A stretch of DNA of 64,000 nucleotides from Paralithodes platypus (taxonomy: Eukaryota; Arthropoda; Malacostraca; Decapoda; Lithodidae): contig CM064571.1 in the NCBI GenBank assembly GCA_032716605.1, positions 18,097,862 to 18,161,861 of the forward strand, given 5' to 3'. The notes beneath the pieces were generated by a model, which saw only the letters and a program-made list of their open reading frames with translations, did not search any database and was not told the DNA's origin. Positions 10,470-20,229 of this stretch are shown here, one piece after another (the stretch's first letter is position 1; each line of letters starts with the position of its first letter). The position numbers were made by a program, and so were the translations under genes.

Positions 10470-10734
10470 TTTCCCGGGCAACAGATAACCTACGTATGCA
10501 GGTTTTTGTGTGGGCTTCAAGAGACTCAACATCAATTCACAAAACATTCGCTTTACGACCTTTTCATCTTGCGGAAGTACACAGTATACATTTAGCTAAA
10601 TTGCAATAACTAATTCATTACTTTATCAACATCCTTCCTAAGCTGAATAAAATCGTCTAAATGTAGCTGACATCCAATACAAAAGACGCCACCGGTAGTG
10701 AACAGTTTATGGTTTCTGGAGCCTTTTAATGGGT

Positions 10735-10947
10735 AGAGGTCCTTCGTAAGCTGAATAAAATCGTCCAATAGTTGCCAGAATATAATGAGAAGGACGTCCC
10801 TGCATCATATTAACCCCTTGAGGATTATGACGCGTTTTAGTATCGTATTTTGGCTATGATTAGACGATTTTATTTAGCTTAGGATGTATCTGTGGGAGTC
10901 AGAGGCAAAACTGAGTTGGTTTTAACCCCATGGATTCCAAGAGGTCC

Positions 10948-10990
<43 letters not shown>
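10735..10990. mobile_element. Broken family 2 MITE copies and poly(A)/(CA) run
   Basis: A right half at about 10735-10790 is followed by a left half starting at ttaaccccttgaggattatg (10810). The latter is interrupted by an A-run and CA-run at 10952-10995 before atcgtctaag. Confidence 0.55.
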
Positions 10991-10993
<3 letters not shown>

Positions 10994-11003
10994 CAAAACA
11001 TCG

Positions 11004-11404
11004 TCTAAGGGGGATGGTCAATATTTTTGGCAGATTTTGTTCATATATTTATTATATTTTCAGTTTCCCCCCTAGACCTCCATAACACTTGATTAAACAA
11101 CCCCAGGTTCCCCCTTCAAAATATATTATAAACAATTTCGGTAGAAAAATATCCCGGCCGTAGGCAGATTCCTACTAAATTATTGGCTTGCTATCGCTCG
11201 CCAGGAAAATTATTGGCTTGCTATCGCTCGCCAGGAAAAAATCGACACCTAAATGACAATAAAAACCCTCTTAATATTGACAAAGAAAAGGGGCGAAAGG
11301 TCTTAAAATCGCCAAACGAATGGAACGAATGTCTTAAAACCTCAAAATTACTATGCTAAACATGAGGGAGAAGGGGGTCCAGGAAAAGCGAGTACTATCC
11401 CCTT
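11004..11404 (-). mobile_element. TTAA-bounded family 1 copy with an internal 40-bp duplication
   Basis: Begins ctaagggggatggtc and ends tatccccttaa. The stretch attattggcttgctatcgct(cgccaggaaaa) is present twice in a row at 11177-11240, a fresh small tandem duplication inside the element. Confidence 0.75.
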
Positions 11405-11439
11405 AACTGTCTTTGTGGTATAACGGTTTGAGAGATTAA

Positions 11440-11702
11440 CTTCTGACATTCACCCCATTAGTTTCGCGATTTCAAGAGTTTTCGCCCCATTTTTTGTCAC
11501 CACTAAGACCTTTCGTGCCATTTAGGTGTCGTTTTCTTCCTAACAAGCGATAGCAAACCTGCAATTTAGGAGGAACCGGCTGAAGTTTTCTATCGAAGAA
11601 TGTACAAATATCTCTTGGGGTAGTATTTTAAGCTTGATGGAGGTCTAGGTAGGAACAATAATAAATACATTAATAAACAAATAAATATATATCTCCCCTT
11701 TA
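11440..11702 (+). mobile_element. TTAA-bounded family 1 copy, plus orientation
   Basis: Landmarks ccattagtttcgcgatttca, gccatttaggtgtcg, aagcgatagcaaacctg and cttgatggaggtctaggtag, ending at atctcccctt. It lies head to head with the previous reversed copy. Confidence 0.68.
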
Positions 11703-12004
11703 TATAGAATAACATAACACAACCCAATACACAATACAATATATATATAATCATATTATATCAGCAATGCACCGAAATGAAAAACAAAAAACAAAAACTA
11801 ATAAATGGTTTAAATATTAAACAGGAACTAATCTATGGAACCTCTCATTTGATTTCCATTATTTCGCGTCGGTCAAGGGTTCAAATGTTCAGCCTTAATC
11901 AAATGAGGGTCTGATTAAATTGGGGAGTCCACTTAGTGAGAGATAGAAAATGTATAGGTTAGTTTACGGGTGACTATTGTAACTTTAATTAACACCCACG
12001 CACG

Positions 12005-12440
12005 ACTACACAGTACACTCGTGCTCGTACACACACATACTCACACATAAACACACACGCGCGCACATACATACTCTCTCGCTCACTCTCTCTAATACGT
12101 ACACTTTTTTCTCTCTGGCACACTCATACCAATACATTACCCCCCCCACAATACACACACACACATACACACATAATTACACACACTCACTCTGCTTTGG
12201 GCGACTCAGGAGTTTCAGTGTAGGTTAATGTTGCTTTAATTAAAAGTTAACACACACACACACACACACACACAAGCACATAACACATATATCTACACAT
12301 GATCACACACACAAACCCATAACACACACACAAACACATAGTATACACACCTACACACACATACACCAGTACATAACACACACACACAGACAAACACATA
12401 ACACACCACACACAAGCACACAACACACACACTATTGTAA
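12005..12440. repeat. CA-rich microsatellite cluster in trissin intron 1
   Basis: Interrupted (CA)n, with ACACATA and AACACATA variants and a purer run at 12250-12275. Open frames through it are low complexity. Confidence 0.9.
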
Positions 12441-12535
12441 TGTACTCATCTCCCATACTTGATCTTGCAGCTAACCCAGAGTCCGTTTTCATATGGCGAT
12501 CTGACTGGTTGAAATATAATTACATCCTCTATATT

Positions 12536-12592
12536 AACCAGTGTGGGCGGAGCATGGGCGTGGAGTAGCAGTGAGGTATCGTGTGCCTCTTT
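12536..12592 (+). pseudogene. Duplicated 5' half of trissin exon 2 (decoy exon)
   Basis: Repeats the acceptor and first half of the real exon at 12633: attaaccag followed by tgtgggcgg, then gtggagtagcagtgaggtat and gtgtgcctc. Ten bases present in the real exon are missing here, so splicing into this copy would shift the frame before the mature peptide. It also lacks the second half and the donor. Confidence 0.85.
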
Positions 12593-12632
12593 ACCCTCAT
12601 GTTTAGCCCCTCTCTCTCTCTCTCTTAACCAG

Positions 12633-12780
12633 TGTGGGCGGTGGTGGGTGGAGCGTGGGCGTGGAGTAGCAGTGAGGTATCATGTGCCTCGTGTGGGTCG
12701 GAGTGCCAGGCAGCTTGTGGCACCAGGAACTTCAGGGCCTGCTGCTTCAACTTCCAGAGGCGCCGCAGATCACATATGGG
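12633..12780 (+). CDS. Trissin precursor, coding exon 2 of 3 (mature peptide)
   Basis: Acceptor (CT)n-TTAACCAG, donor GGG|GTAGGT; 148 nt, phase 1 in and phase 2 out. It completes the signal peptide (VWAVVGGAWA, residues 9-18) and carries the whole mature peptide. The six cysteines are at 26, 29, 33, 37, 45 and 46, in the arrangement CxxCxxxCxxxC then CC, as in SCASCGSECQAACGT and FRACCFNF. A run of four arginines at 51-54 is the expected convertase site. This cysteine pattern and the CCFN block are what identify trissin. Neither an amidation glycine nor a second peptide is evident. Confidence 0.92.
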
Positions 12781-12812
12781 GTAGGTTCCAGTACTCCATA
12801 CTCCATAGGTGT

Positions 12813-12960
12813 TTTTTTTTTATGTGGATGAGGGAGACAAAAGGCAAAACTGACTGTGACGAGTGCCTCCCCCGGAGTTGAAAGAGTGACAGGGCCAAAA
12901 TCAAGGAGCAGTCGAGCCAAAATGTGTAACATAGTAGGAAACTGAGCATGAACCATTCGG
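12813..12960 (-). mobile_element. LINE 3' tail fragment in trissin intron 2
   Basis: On the minus strand this matches the tail of the LINE at 45.2-49.6 kb: the end of the reading frame, ggccctgtcactctttcaac, gaggcactcg(tcacag), ttttgcc(tccctcatc) and a poly(A) seen as the T-run at 12812-12820. It is 5'-truncated. Confidence 0.78.
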
Positions 12961-13256
12961 AATTAAAGGTTAAGTTTTATGTGTCCACAAATTCCTAATA
13001 TTAATTCACCTGTCCAGAATCGTCGCAGAGTACACATTGGATAGGTTTAGTTAAACCTTTGCTATTTTGTTTCATACCTATACTGTACTGTACCTCCAGG
13101 AGATTTATTCTAACTTAAAGAGGTATCACAGAAAACTGCTGCAGGTTAATCAAACTTTACTAGGTCATGGATGAATGCTGTGTATCTTATATTTACTAGT
13201 CTGATACACAATTCATAATATTTATTTGGTCTCTATTTCTCTTTCTCTTATTTCAG

Positions 13257-13620
13257 CTCTGTGAATCAACTGGAAGGTGAGGGCTCTGTCGATAGGGTTG
13301 GAGTTATAAGGGGTCAGACAGCCCTCACCCACCTCCTGCTAGCCCTCACCCCCTCAGCCCTTGACCTACCCCTCACCCACCCCTACCCCCACCCCTCACC
13401 AGCCCTCAGCCCGTCCCTCCTTCAAGACTCGGAGGAAAGTGAGGACGAGTTTTCCGATAGGTCCTTCTCGCGTTTGGTGGCCATGGCCCTCCACAACCCC
13501 AACCTGGTCCATCAGAAACCCTCTCTACCCCTCCACAGCCCTCAAGGAGCCCTCAACCCACCCCCCTCAGCCCTACGTCATCGCTACCAACCCCAAGACA
13601 CGGAGAACTTAAGGAAATAA
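13257..13620 (+). CDS. Trissin precursor, coding exon 3 of 3 (C-terminal propeptide)
   Basis: 364 nt after TTTCAG, phase 2 in, ending TAA at 13618-13620. It encodes a 120-residue tail rich in Pro, Leu, Ser and His, with one acidic patch (DSEESEDEFSD). Such long, poorly conserved C-terminal propeptides are usual for trissin precursors. No cysteines and no further dibasic peptides are obvious, so it is probably spacer. The frame is set by the phase of the exon 2 junction. Confidence 0.8.
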
Positions 13621-14255
13621 TTGAAGCATTTTGGCCATGGCGGAAATAGACAAGTTTACCATGTAGTACACGGAATGATAGAAAACGGAAAAGGCAATAT
13701 TCAACTATCTTACAGTACACATAAAGCGTTGGCAATGCTGTAGTGAATTATAATATATACGGGAAGGAAATTCACAATGCCGTGAATACTTGAATGGATA
13801 AATTATACCTACATAACGGTAGAATGTTATATATTGTAACGACACCGCAGTTTTGATTCCCTCTGGAGCGCTCGTCAGGATTCCAGAGGTAGCATTGTTA
13901 AAATGGTAATGATGATGATCATTTACATTCTGAATTTCTGTCCATAGATATAGCCTACAGGTTTATTAAAATAAAAATATTACATTATGACCTACCCCTT
14001 TAATGAACAAATAAATCTTCTAAAAGCTAAAATAGGTTTATATAATTGCAATATTGCTAAAATGAAGATACTTACGTTACAATAAAAACGATTTTCCGAC
14101 ATATGGGTGTAACTGATCTATTCCTACACTATACAGTATATGTAGAGTCTATGTAATGTAGAGGAGTCTGGAGTAACCTTGGATGTCCATAGAATAAAAC
14201 AGAACTGCTCAATAATGACAGGAATGGTTTGTTTTGTCCGTTTTCTGTGTTTATG
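13621..14255. other. Trissin 3' UTR and intergenic sequence
   Basis: AT-rich with no coding frame or repeat that I recognise. AATAAA occurs at about 13968 and 14190 and either could serve the trissin transcript. Confidence 0.45.
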
Positions 14256-14257
14256 TT

Positions 14258-14505
14258 AAGGGGGTACTGCTTGTTTTTTAGTCTATATATTTATCTATAA
14301 ACTTTACCTTTAAGTTTCCTCGCTAAGCTCCACCAAGCTTCCCCCCCCCCCCCTTTCAAGATATATTTGTACATTTTTCGGTAGAAAATTTCCCGGCCGA
14401 AGGCCGATTCCTTCTAAACTTACAGGCTCACTACTGCTCGCCAGGAAAAAATCGACACCTAAATGGCACGAAAGGTTTAAATATTGACAAAGAAATGGCA
14501 ACACT
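14258..14505 (-). mobile_element. TTAA-bounded family 1 copy, minus orientation
   Basis: Begins ttaagggggtactgcttgtt and runs through a C-run, cccggccgaaggccgattcc, cactactgctcgccagg and tggcacgaaaggttt. The right end is lost. Confidence 0.68.
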
Positions 14506-14787
14506 TCTCAGCTTATATTCAAGGTCTTGCAGGAAGTTGCAGGATAGCTGGCTCAGTATTCCTCCAACTTTTGAGGTGGAAGGGTGTTCTCTCTAGATTC
14601 TGAAGCCATTTTGGCCTCATTGCCTGGTACTGGAGGGTACATTTATGGTAATACCCTCTGGTACAGTAGGGGTTAAAATATCTGGAGGTAAGCAGAATAA
14701 AGCCCAAAGTCACGTCCCTCCTCAGTTGAATAAAATGATCTGGAGGTAAAGAGAATAAAAGAGAAAGTCCAGTATTGAGGATGTTTA

Positions 14788-14913
14788 CTAGGCGTAAAGA
14801 GGAGAGCAGCGGACGTTATAGTGGTGGTCGCAGGTCCTGTAGTTGGCGCTGAAGAGTGTGGCGTTGGGGCAGAGGAAGCTGTTCATCCGGTACCCGTAGC
14901 AAAAGTGGAACGC
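14788..14913 (-). CDS. CBM14 chitin-binding protein, last coding exon
   Basis: 41 codons and TAG, entered in phase 0 after TTCTACAG. It encodes the second part of a type-2 chitin-binding (peritrophin-A, CBM14) domain: HFCYGYRMNSFLCPNATLF, then YRTCDHHYNVRC. The Cys-x-Tyr-x..., LCPNxTLF and Cys-Asp-...-Val-x-Cys pattern is characteristic of the family. Members are secreted cuticle, gut-lining or epidermal chitin-binding proteins. The protein ends four residues after the domain. The gene reads right to left, with the other exons at 15434-15322 and 19266-19251. Confidence 0.85.
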   Translation of the reverse strand, partial: AFHFCYGYRMNSFLCPNATLFSANYRTCDHHYNVRCSPLYA

Positions 14914-14939
14914 CTGTAGAATAATAATCATTGTCAACC

Positions 14940-15185
14940 ACATGCGCGGTTGGTAGAGGACTCACTTGCAAACCGTGAGGTCGACGGTTCGAGTCTTGGG
15001 CCAGCCAGTGTGTGTTATTGGCAGACGACAGTGCTGTTGGTGGACGGTGCGCTCTGGCAACTGTCCATTGAAGTCACTAGAATGGCCTAGATCATCAGGG
15101 CACCCACCCTAGCCCAGCTCTTGAGCAGGGAGTGCATGGTGGTAAAAGCTGCATCATCAATAACGCTCATCCCTGATCCTCATAA
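14940..15185 (+). mobile_element. tRNA-derived SINE, fourth family, in the CBM14 intron
   Basis: Has a tRNA-like head (gcgcggttggtagaggactc, then cgacggttcgagtcttgg) and a body with gctgttggtggacggtgcg and gcagggagtgcatggtggta. A second copy at 26462-26645 matches head and body, which proves a repeat family. Confidence 0.75.
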
Positions 15186-15321
15186 TCACTAAACTATCAC
15201 CAAACCAAAGTATATCATCCTAATAAACATTGAACATTTATATGGGAGCCTGTCTGACTGCTCATGTAGAGTCATATATAATAATAACTAATATATCAAA
15301 CATAAATCCAATCCCCCCCAC

Positions 15322-15434
15322 CTGACATCCAGCTTCGGGGTCCGGATAGAGCCCCCAACGACCCTCACAGGAGAAACTAGTCTCAGGGACTCTGTAATAG
15401 GTGGGGAACGGCAGCTCTGATAAGCCACCATCAT
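15322..15434 (-). CDS. CBM14 chitin-binding protein, internal coding exon
   Basis: 113 nt; acceptor CCCCAG, donor GATGTCAG|GTGGGG. It enters with two bases of a split codon and leaves in phase 0. It supplies the N-terminal half of the domain: TSFSCEGRWGLYPDPEAGCQ. The F-x-C...G-x-Y-x-D...C-x motif precedes HFCYG on the next exon, exactly as in CBM14 domains. Confidence 0.83.
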
Positions 15435-15479
15435 CTGGGGAAAGGTTAATTGTAAATATAAAGGAAAGACCTGGAACAA

Positions 15480-15965
15480 ACTTCTCAAACTTTTTCTCCA
15501 GTACAGTACAACCCCCTGGATCCATTAGAAGCATCAGTATTGTAATTGTGCCTTTATTGTGGTAAACCAATTTACCTGGATATAGGGTGTTATGGAAATT
15601 TCAGATGCTCCTGTACCCTAAGATATGGGCCCAAATAAATTTTGCCCTATAGAAATGGACTCCCCATGGCGGAAGGATGCGTGGATTAATCCAAGTGATT
15701 TTGGACAAATAATTTGCATTATGGCAAACTGACAAGCCACACAATTAACCCACTCCTATAGTTTGAATCCTTACGCCATTGGTATAAGGCAAAATAAATG
15801 TTGGCCCATACCTTAGGGTACAGGAGCATTTGAAAATCCCAAAACACTCTGCTTCCAGCCGTTTTGACACATGGAGCCAATACAATAGTCCACAATAAAG
15901 GCACAATTACAATTATGATAGTTCTCATGGATCCAGAGGGTTGTACTGTACTTGAGAAAAATAGT
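15480..15965. repeat. Long imperfect inverted repeat (foldback) in CBM14 intron
   Basis: The arms at about 15490-15660 and 15790-15960 are inverted copies. They share acagtacaacccyctggatc, attgtaattgtgcctttatt and gatgctcctgtaccctaag(r)t, with a spacer of about 130 bp. It is probably a foldback element. A hydrophobic reading frame on the minus strand here is part of the arm and not a signal-peptide exon. Confidence 0.75.
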
Positions 15966-16259
15966 TGGGCGTATTCCATTCATTAATTCCTAGTCGATGG
16001 GTTATTAAATGTTTTCATAAATCTTTGAATAGTTCCCATGGGTACACAAAATGGCCAAAAATAAACACCGTTGGAATTGGAACTTCATGAATAATTCAAA
16101 TATACCCTTAGTTTAAAAATCCCAAATAACCTAAACAGTGTCATAATTACTGACAAGGCACACAATCAAGGACCGAGTATTTCTAAAAATTTATAAAAAC
16201 AAGCAAAGAACTATAACAGACAACAGTAAACTGATGATTACGTGAACTCTGACAGACAC

Positions 16260-16515
16260 ATACACACACACACTATCTCGCTCACTCTCACACACACTCA
16301 CTCACTGATTCCCCCTCTCTCTATCTCACACACTCTTTCTCTCTCTCTCTCTCTTTCACTCTCACATTCTCCCTCTTTCTCTCTCTCACTGTCACTCTCA
16401 CACTATCTCTCTTTCTCTCTCTCTCACTGTCACTCTCTCTCTTTCGCTCTCTCACACTATCTCTCTTTCTCTCTCTCTCTCTGTCACTCTCACACTCTTT
16501 CTCTCTCTCTCACCT
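16260..16515. repeat. (CT)n-rich microsatellite cluster
   Basis: Interrupted CTCT and CACT runs. The apparent Ser/Leu/His protein is an artefact of this composition. Confidence 0.93.
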
Positions 16516-16644
16516 TGAAAGAAACTCTCCTCCTGCGCTCTCACCACCACCAACACCATCACCCCAAAATCTGAAAGGCCAATAATCATCACAACCTAAC
16601 CAACCCATGCTGTACCGGCGACGTCTTTTATATTTGATTTCAGG

Positions 16645-16861
16645 TACAGTTGCTCAAATAAGTTCTGTTCCTCATTGTGATCTTATGTAGGAAAGTATAA
16701 TAGTGTGAATGAATTGCGAATGTAGTTTCGTTTAATCATCAGTTGACCAGTCAGATGTATTAACCACTGCATCAGAAACTACACTCGTAATTCCATCATA
16801 TGCATTGTATTTTCCGGTATAAGATCACGGAGAGGAACAGAACTTCTGTGGCCAATTGTAC
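16645..16861. mobile_element. TA-bounded MITE with about 45-bp terminal inverted repeats
   Basis: The left end is tacagttgctcaaataagtt ctgttcctc and the right end is the inverted version (gaggaacagaacttctgtgg, ccaattgta). The total is about 217 bp with no ORF. TA at both tips suggests the Tc1/mariner group. A single end of the same element is at 28548-28590. Confidence 0.8.
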
Positions 16862-16961
16862 ATATAGATGATTTCCTGTAGCTTAGGAAGGACATATGGT
16901 AGCTTAAGTAAAATCCAACATAATTTCATCCTTCACGAACCTACGTATTTTTGCATTTCTG

Positions 16962-17142
16962 TTAACTCCTTGAGGATTATGACGCGTTTTGACAGGTTAT
17001 TCTGGCCATCATTAGACGATTTTATACAGCTTAGGAAGGATCTGTGGGAAGTAAAACGGTACAGACTATCTCATATAACCCTCAGACTTCCATATATCCT
17101 TCTTAATCTAAATAAAATCATCTAATACAAGCCAGAAAACAT
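16962..17142. mobile_element. Family 2 TTAA MITE, right tip replaced by microsatellite
   Basis: Begins ttaactccttgaggattatg and keeps both inner halves (gacgattttatacagcttag, taatctaaataaaatcatct). It ends at agccagaaaac, where an (AT)n/(GA)n tract starts. Confidence 0.75.
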
Positions 17143-17166
17143 ACATAATATATATATATATATATA

Positions 17167-17234
<68 letters not shown>

Positions 17235-17237
17235 TAT

Positions 17238-17300
<63 letters not shown>

Positions 17301-17323
17301 TAGATAGATAGATAGAGAGGTGT

Positions 17324-17377
<54 letters not shown>

Positions 17378-17390
17378 TAGATAGATAGAT

Positions 17391-17455
<65 letters not shown>
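17143..17455. repeat. (AT)n then (GA)n microsatellite with GATA interruptions
   Basis: About 300 bp of GA with four short GATA blocks. The reverse frame reads as Ser-Leu repeats and is not a gene. Confidence 0.97.
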
Positions 17456-17457
<2 letters not shown>

Positions 17458-17568
17458 AAAGGCTAGAGTGGTTATCCTTGACAAACCCCGCAATAATAAT
17501 ATACAGTATACCCCTGTGACGTCACCACCACCCACCAACCAGTCTCATCTTCCAGGAAAAGGAATGAT

Positions 17569-17940
17569 TAAGGAGGTAGTGCTTGTTTTTCTGGACCCCT
17601 TTCTCCCTCGTGTTTAGCCTCATTAGTTTTGACATTTTAATATGGTCGGCTCTTTGTTTTTGGCGATTTTAACACCTTTCCCCCCATTTTGTTATCAATT
17701 TTAAGACCTTTCGTGCAATTTAGGTGTCGATATTTTCCTGGCGAGCGATAGCGAGCCTGTAATTCTAAGAGGAAACGGCCTTCGGCCGGGACATTTTTCT
17801 ACCGAAAAATGTACAAATTTATCTTGAAAGGAGGTCTAGCGGATGTTTTTCTAAGTTTGATGGAGGTCTTTGCTAGAAAACTAAAAACTAAACGAATAAA
17901 TTAATTAATAGACCAAGAATCCAGCCACTAGAGCCCCTTA
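17569..17940 (+). mobile_element. Near full-length TTAA-bounded family 1 copy
   Basis: All landmarks in order: ttaaggaggtagtgcttgtt, ctggacccctttctccctcg, gtgtcgatattttcctggcg, gcgatagcgagcctgtaatt, cttcggccgggacattt, taccgaaaaatgtacaaatt, aagtttgatggaggtc and a final gagccccttaag. This makes it a good reference copy for the family. Confidence 0.78.
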
Positions 17941-17971
17941 AGAGGTTTGATTTTATCACTATACCAACTTT

Positions 17972-18272
17972 AAGGGGGGGGGGTGACCTGGTTTTTGTCT
18001 CTCTCTGGGTTGTATCCATTTGGCCCCATTCATCCTACTGTTTTAAGATGTTTATCCCCATCCAGGTGTCGATTTATACCTGGCGAGCAATAGCGAGCCA
18101 CCATATTTTGGGTAATGTGTTAGACAACTGGCTATATTTGTATATTTTTCAATAGAAAAATTTCTCCATATAATGCTGGCTTGCTATCGCTCGCCAGGCA
18201 AAAATATATACCTGGATGGGGCTAAATGTCTTAAAACAGTAGGCTGAAAGAAGCCGAATGGATACAACCAAG
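17972..18272. mobile_element. Palindromic relative of family 1
   Basis: The left half (gggttgtatccatttggccc, tactgttttaagatgtttat, tggcgagcaatagcgagcc) is inverted in the right half (ggcttgctatcgctcgccag, gtcttaaaacagtagg, gaatggatacaacc). It shares the gcgagc...agcgagcc motif with family 1 but differs elsewhere. A half copy is at 39868-40055. Confidence 0.7.
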
Positions 18273-18287
18273 AAAGAGAAACAAAAA

Positions 18288-18532
18288 ACAGGTCACTCCC
18301 TAATAATTGACCACTCCCTAAAAACAGGTCACTCCCTAATAATTGACCACTCCCTAAAAACAGGTCACTCCCTAATAATTGACCACTCCCTAAAAACAGG
18401 TCACTCCCTAATAATTGACCACTCCCTAAAAACAGGTCACTCCCTAATAATTGACCACTCCCTAAAAACAGGTCACTCCCTAATAATTGACCACTCCCTA
18501 AAAACAGGTCACTCCCTAATAATTGACCACTT
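18288..18532. repeat. 36-bp tandem array ending in a MITE tip
   Basis: Nearly seven almost identical copies of a 36-bp unit (aggtcactccctaataattg plus accactccctaaaaac). The last unit runs into taattgaccacttgcgactt, the terminal repeat of the MITE half at 18518-18650. The array therefore includes that element's tip. Confidence 0.92.
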
Positions 18533-18650
18533 GCGACTTTCAGGCAGTAAGGAAGTTGGAGTTGTAGCCATCAATATTTAGCAGAATTACAAGCTCTAAT
18601 ACGGTAGTAGTCCATTTATAGTTACATAGCCTGTAATTCTGTTTCTTCTA
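18518..18650. mobile_element. Half copy of the AATTGACCACTT MITE
   Basis: Starts aattgaccacttgcgacttt and continues aaggaagttggagttgtagc and atatttagcagaattacaag as in the copies at 4293 and 52945. The right half is missing. Confidence 0.65.
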
Positions 18651-18659
18651 AATAGTACA

Positions 18660-18820
18660 GTACAGTACAATAGGGTCGGTATCACTCGCCAGGAAATAAT
18701 GGACACCTAAATGTCACGAAAGGTCTTAAAGTTGACAAGGAAATGGGACGAAAGGTCTTGATATCGCCAAACTAATGGAGCAAAAGTGTTAAAATGTCAA
18801 AACTAATGGGGTTAAATATA
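18660..18820 (-). mobile_element. Family 1 fragment, minus orientation
   Basis: Keeps cggtatcactcgccagga, aatgtcacgaaaggtctta and aatgggacgaaaggtct, ending at taatggggttaaat. Confidence 0.6.
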
Positions 18821-18835
18821 GTCATAAGTTTTCTG

Positions 18836-19131
18836 AACCCTTTGAAGATTATGACGCATTATGGCAGTTTATTCTGGCTATCATTAGACGATTATATACA
18901 GATTAGGACGGATTATATACAGATTAGGACGGATTATATACAGATTAGGACCGATTATATACAGATTAGGACGGATTATATACAGATTAGGACGGGTCTG
19001 AGGGAAGTAAAACGGTAAAAACTATCTCATATCAACCCTCTGACTTCCATATACCCTTCCTAATCTGCATACAAGCAAATAATAGGCAGTAAACAGAAAA
19101 TAAATGCGTAATCGGATCTTGAAAGGGTTAA
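18836..19131. mobile_element. Family 2 MITE with an internal 20-bp tandem expansion
   Basis: Tips aaccctttgaagattatgac and gatcttgaaagggttaa. Its inner gattatatacagattaggac is present five times in a row at 18888-18990 instead of once. Confidence 0.8.
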
Positions 19132-19250
19132 GTATCTTTTTCACAAACTTCAACAAACCCAACGATTACAAACACTCTGTATGATATCAATGTGGTCTTG
19201 AATTTGAGATGGTTAATATAAAACACGAAAATGACTCTTCCACAACTTAC

Positions 19251-19350
19251 ACAGGATTCGCAACATGGCAGGAACGTTAATTGAGCGACGTCTCTCCTCT
19301 TCAGCGTCCAGATGGGTACTGACGTCTTACCCTTGGGTCCTCGGTCTTCT
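19251..19350 (-). CDS. Probable first exon of the CBM14 protein
   Basis: On the minus strand an ATG at 19266 starts MLRIL and is cut by a strong donor (CCTGT|GTAAGT) in phase 1, the phase needed by the exon at 15434. About 85 bp of possible 5' UTR lie upstream. Direct joining would give a protein without a signal peptide, so a small intermediate exon (phase 1 to 1) is expected between 15435 and 19250. I did not find it. The link to the CBM14 exons is inferred from order, strand and phase. Confidence 0.45.
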
Positions 19351-19759
19351 ATGCAAACATTTCATCTTAACTTGTCTGGATAACTGCCATGTTGTTTACC
19401 TCTTGCTGTGAAATATTAACATAATGAAATATTAACATAATAAACGAGTTTAGAAAATAAAAAAAAATGTGACCCACTACCACTGCATAATTACTTTTAC
19501 CTTAGGTATCCCAAACGATATATTTGTATTAGTTAATACTTTTTGCTCTACCACTTTACAAATATATTAATCCAAGGATGGGTGCCCTAGATTTAAAACA
19601 ATCTATTTTAGGTTAATGCATTTCAATACGAAGGTTGTATAAAACTTAGCATTCCTTCCACTAGAGGATATCACTTCATTATAGGACAGGGTAGTGAGGG
19701 TGTGAGTGAAGATGAGAGTGGTCAACCTCAACCTTTGACCTGGCTACACTGGTTCTCTC

Positions 19760-19838
19760 TCTTTCACATACACAAACACACACTGTCTCTCTCTCTCTCT
19801 CACACACAGTCTCTCTCTCACACACACACGTCGTACAT

Positions 19839-19869
<31 letters not shown>

Positions 19870-19905
19870 GTCTCTCTCTCTCTCAAACACACACACACGG
19901 GCCGG
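19760..19905. repeat. (CT)n/(CA)n microsatellite cluster
   Basis: Alternating CTCTCT and CACACA blocks. Confidence 0.93.
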
Positions 19906-19982
19906 GTTAGCCGAGTGGTCTAAGGTGCTGTACGCTGACCACGAGGTCGAGGGTTCGAGTCCCCCAGAATCCTTAAGTATAT
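19906..19982 (+). mobile_element. tRNA-like SINE head
   Basis: gttagccgagtggtctaagg and gagggttcgagtcccccag are good A and B boxes of Leu/Ser-type tRNA. The arms flanking them do not pair, and a CA-run abuts the 5' end. This is more likely a SINE than a functional tRNA. Confidence 0.5.
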
Positions 19983-20229
19983 TTCGACTATCCTGATGGA
20001 GAGGATTGTCACGTGGACCCTCCCTAGCTAAACTTGGGATAGCCTACACATACTTCTCACCAGCATATCTGTGTATGTACTATGGTGGTAACTTGGCACC
20101 TCATGGTCGCATGTGACCTTGTAGGTAAGGTAGAAAAAGCATTGTACTGTACCTAGGTTAAGAAAAACTCTGTAGATTTTCAGCAAGCAAACAATAAACC
20201 AACAATTAATATTAACACTCTCACATAAT

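Noticed and set aside
15719..15979. Hydrophobic frame starting MRTIIIVIVPLL as signal-peptide exon of the CBM14 gene
   Set aside because: It lies wholly in one arm of a long inverted repeat whose other arm carries a diverged copy, so it is transposon-like sequence. Phase and acceptor were not convincing.
17122..17538. 138-codon Ser-Leu repeat protein on the minus strand
   Set aside because: It is the translation of a (GA)n microsatellite. Similar frames over CA, AT and GA runs (e.g. 16242-16574, 20261-20722, 40046-40461, 44350-44577, 49844-50391, 57733-58380) were dropped for the same reason.
19906..19978. Functional tRNA gene
   Set aside because: A and B boxes are good, but the acceptor stem does not pair. 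Similar heads at 3478, 14940, 25668, 26462, 33865 and 51008 belong to repeats with SINE bodies.
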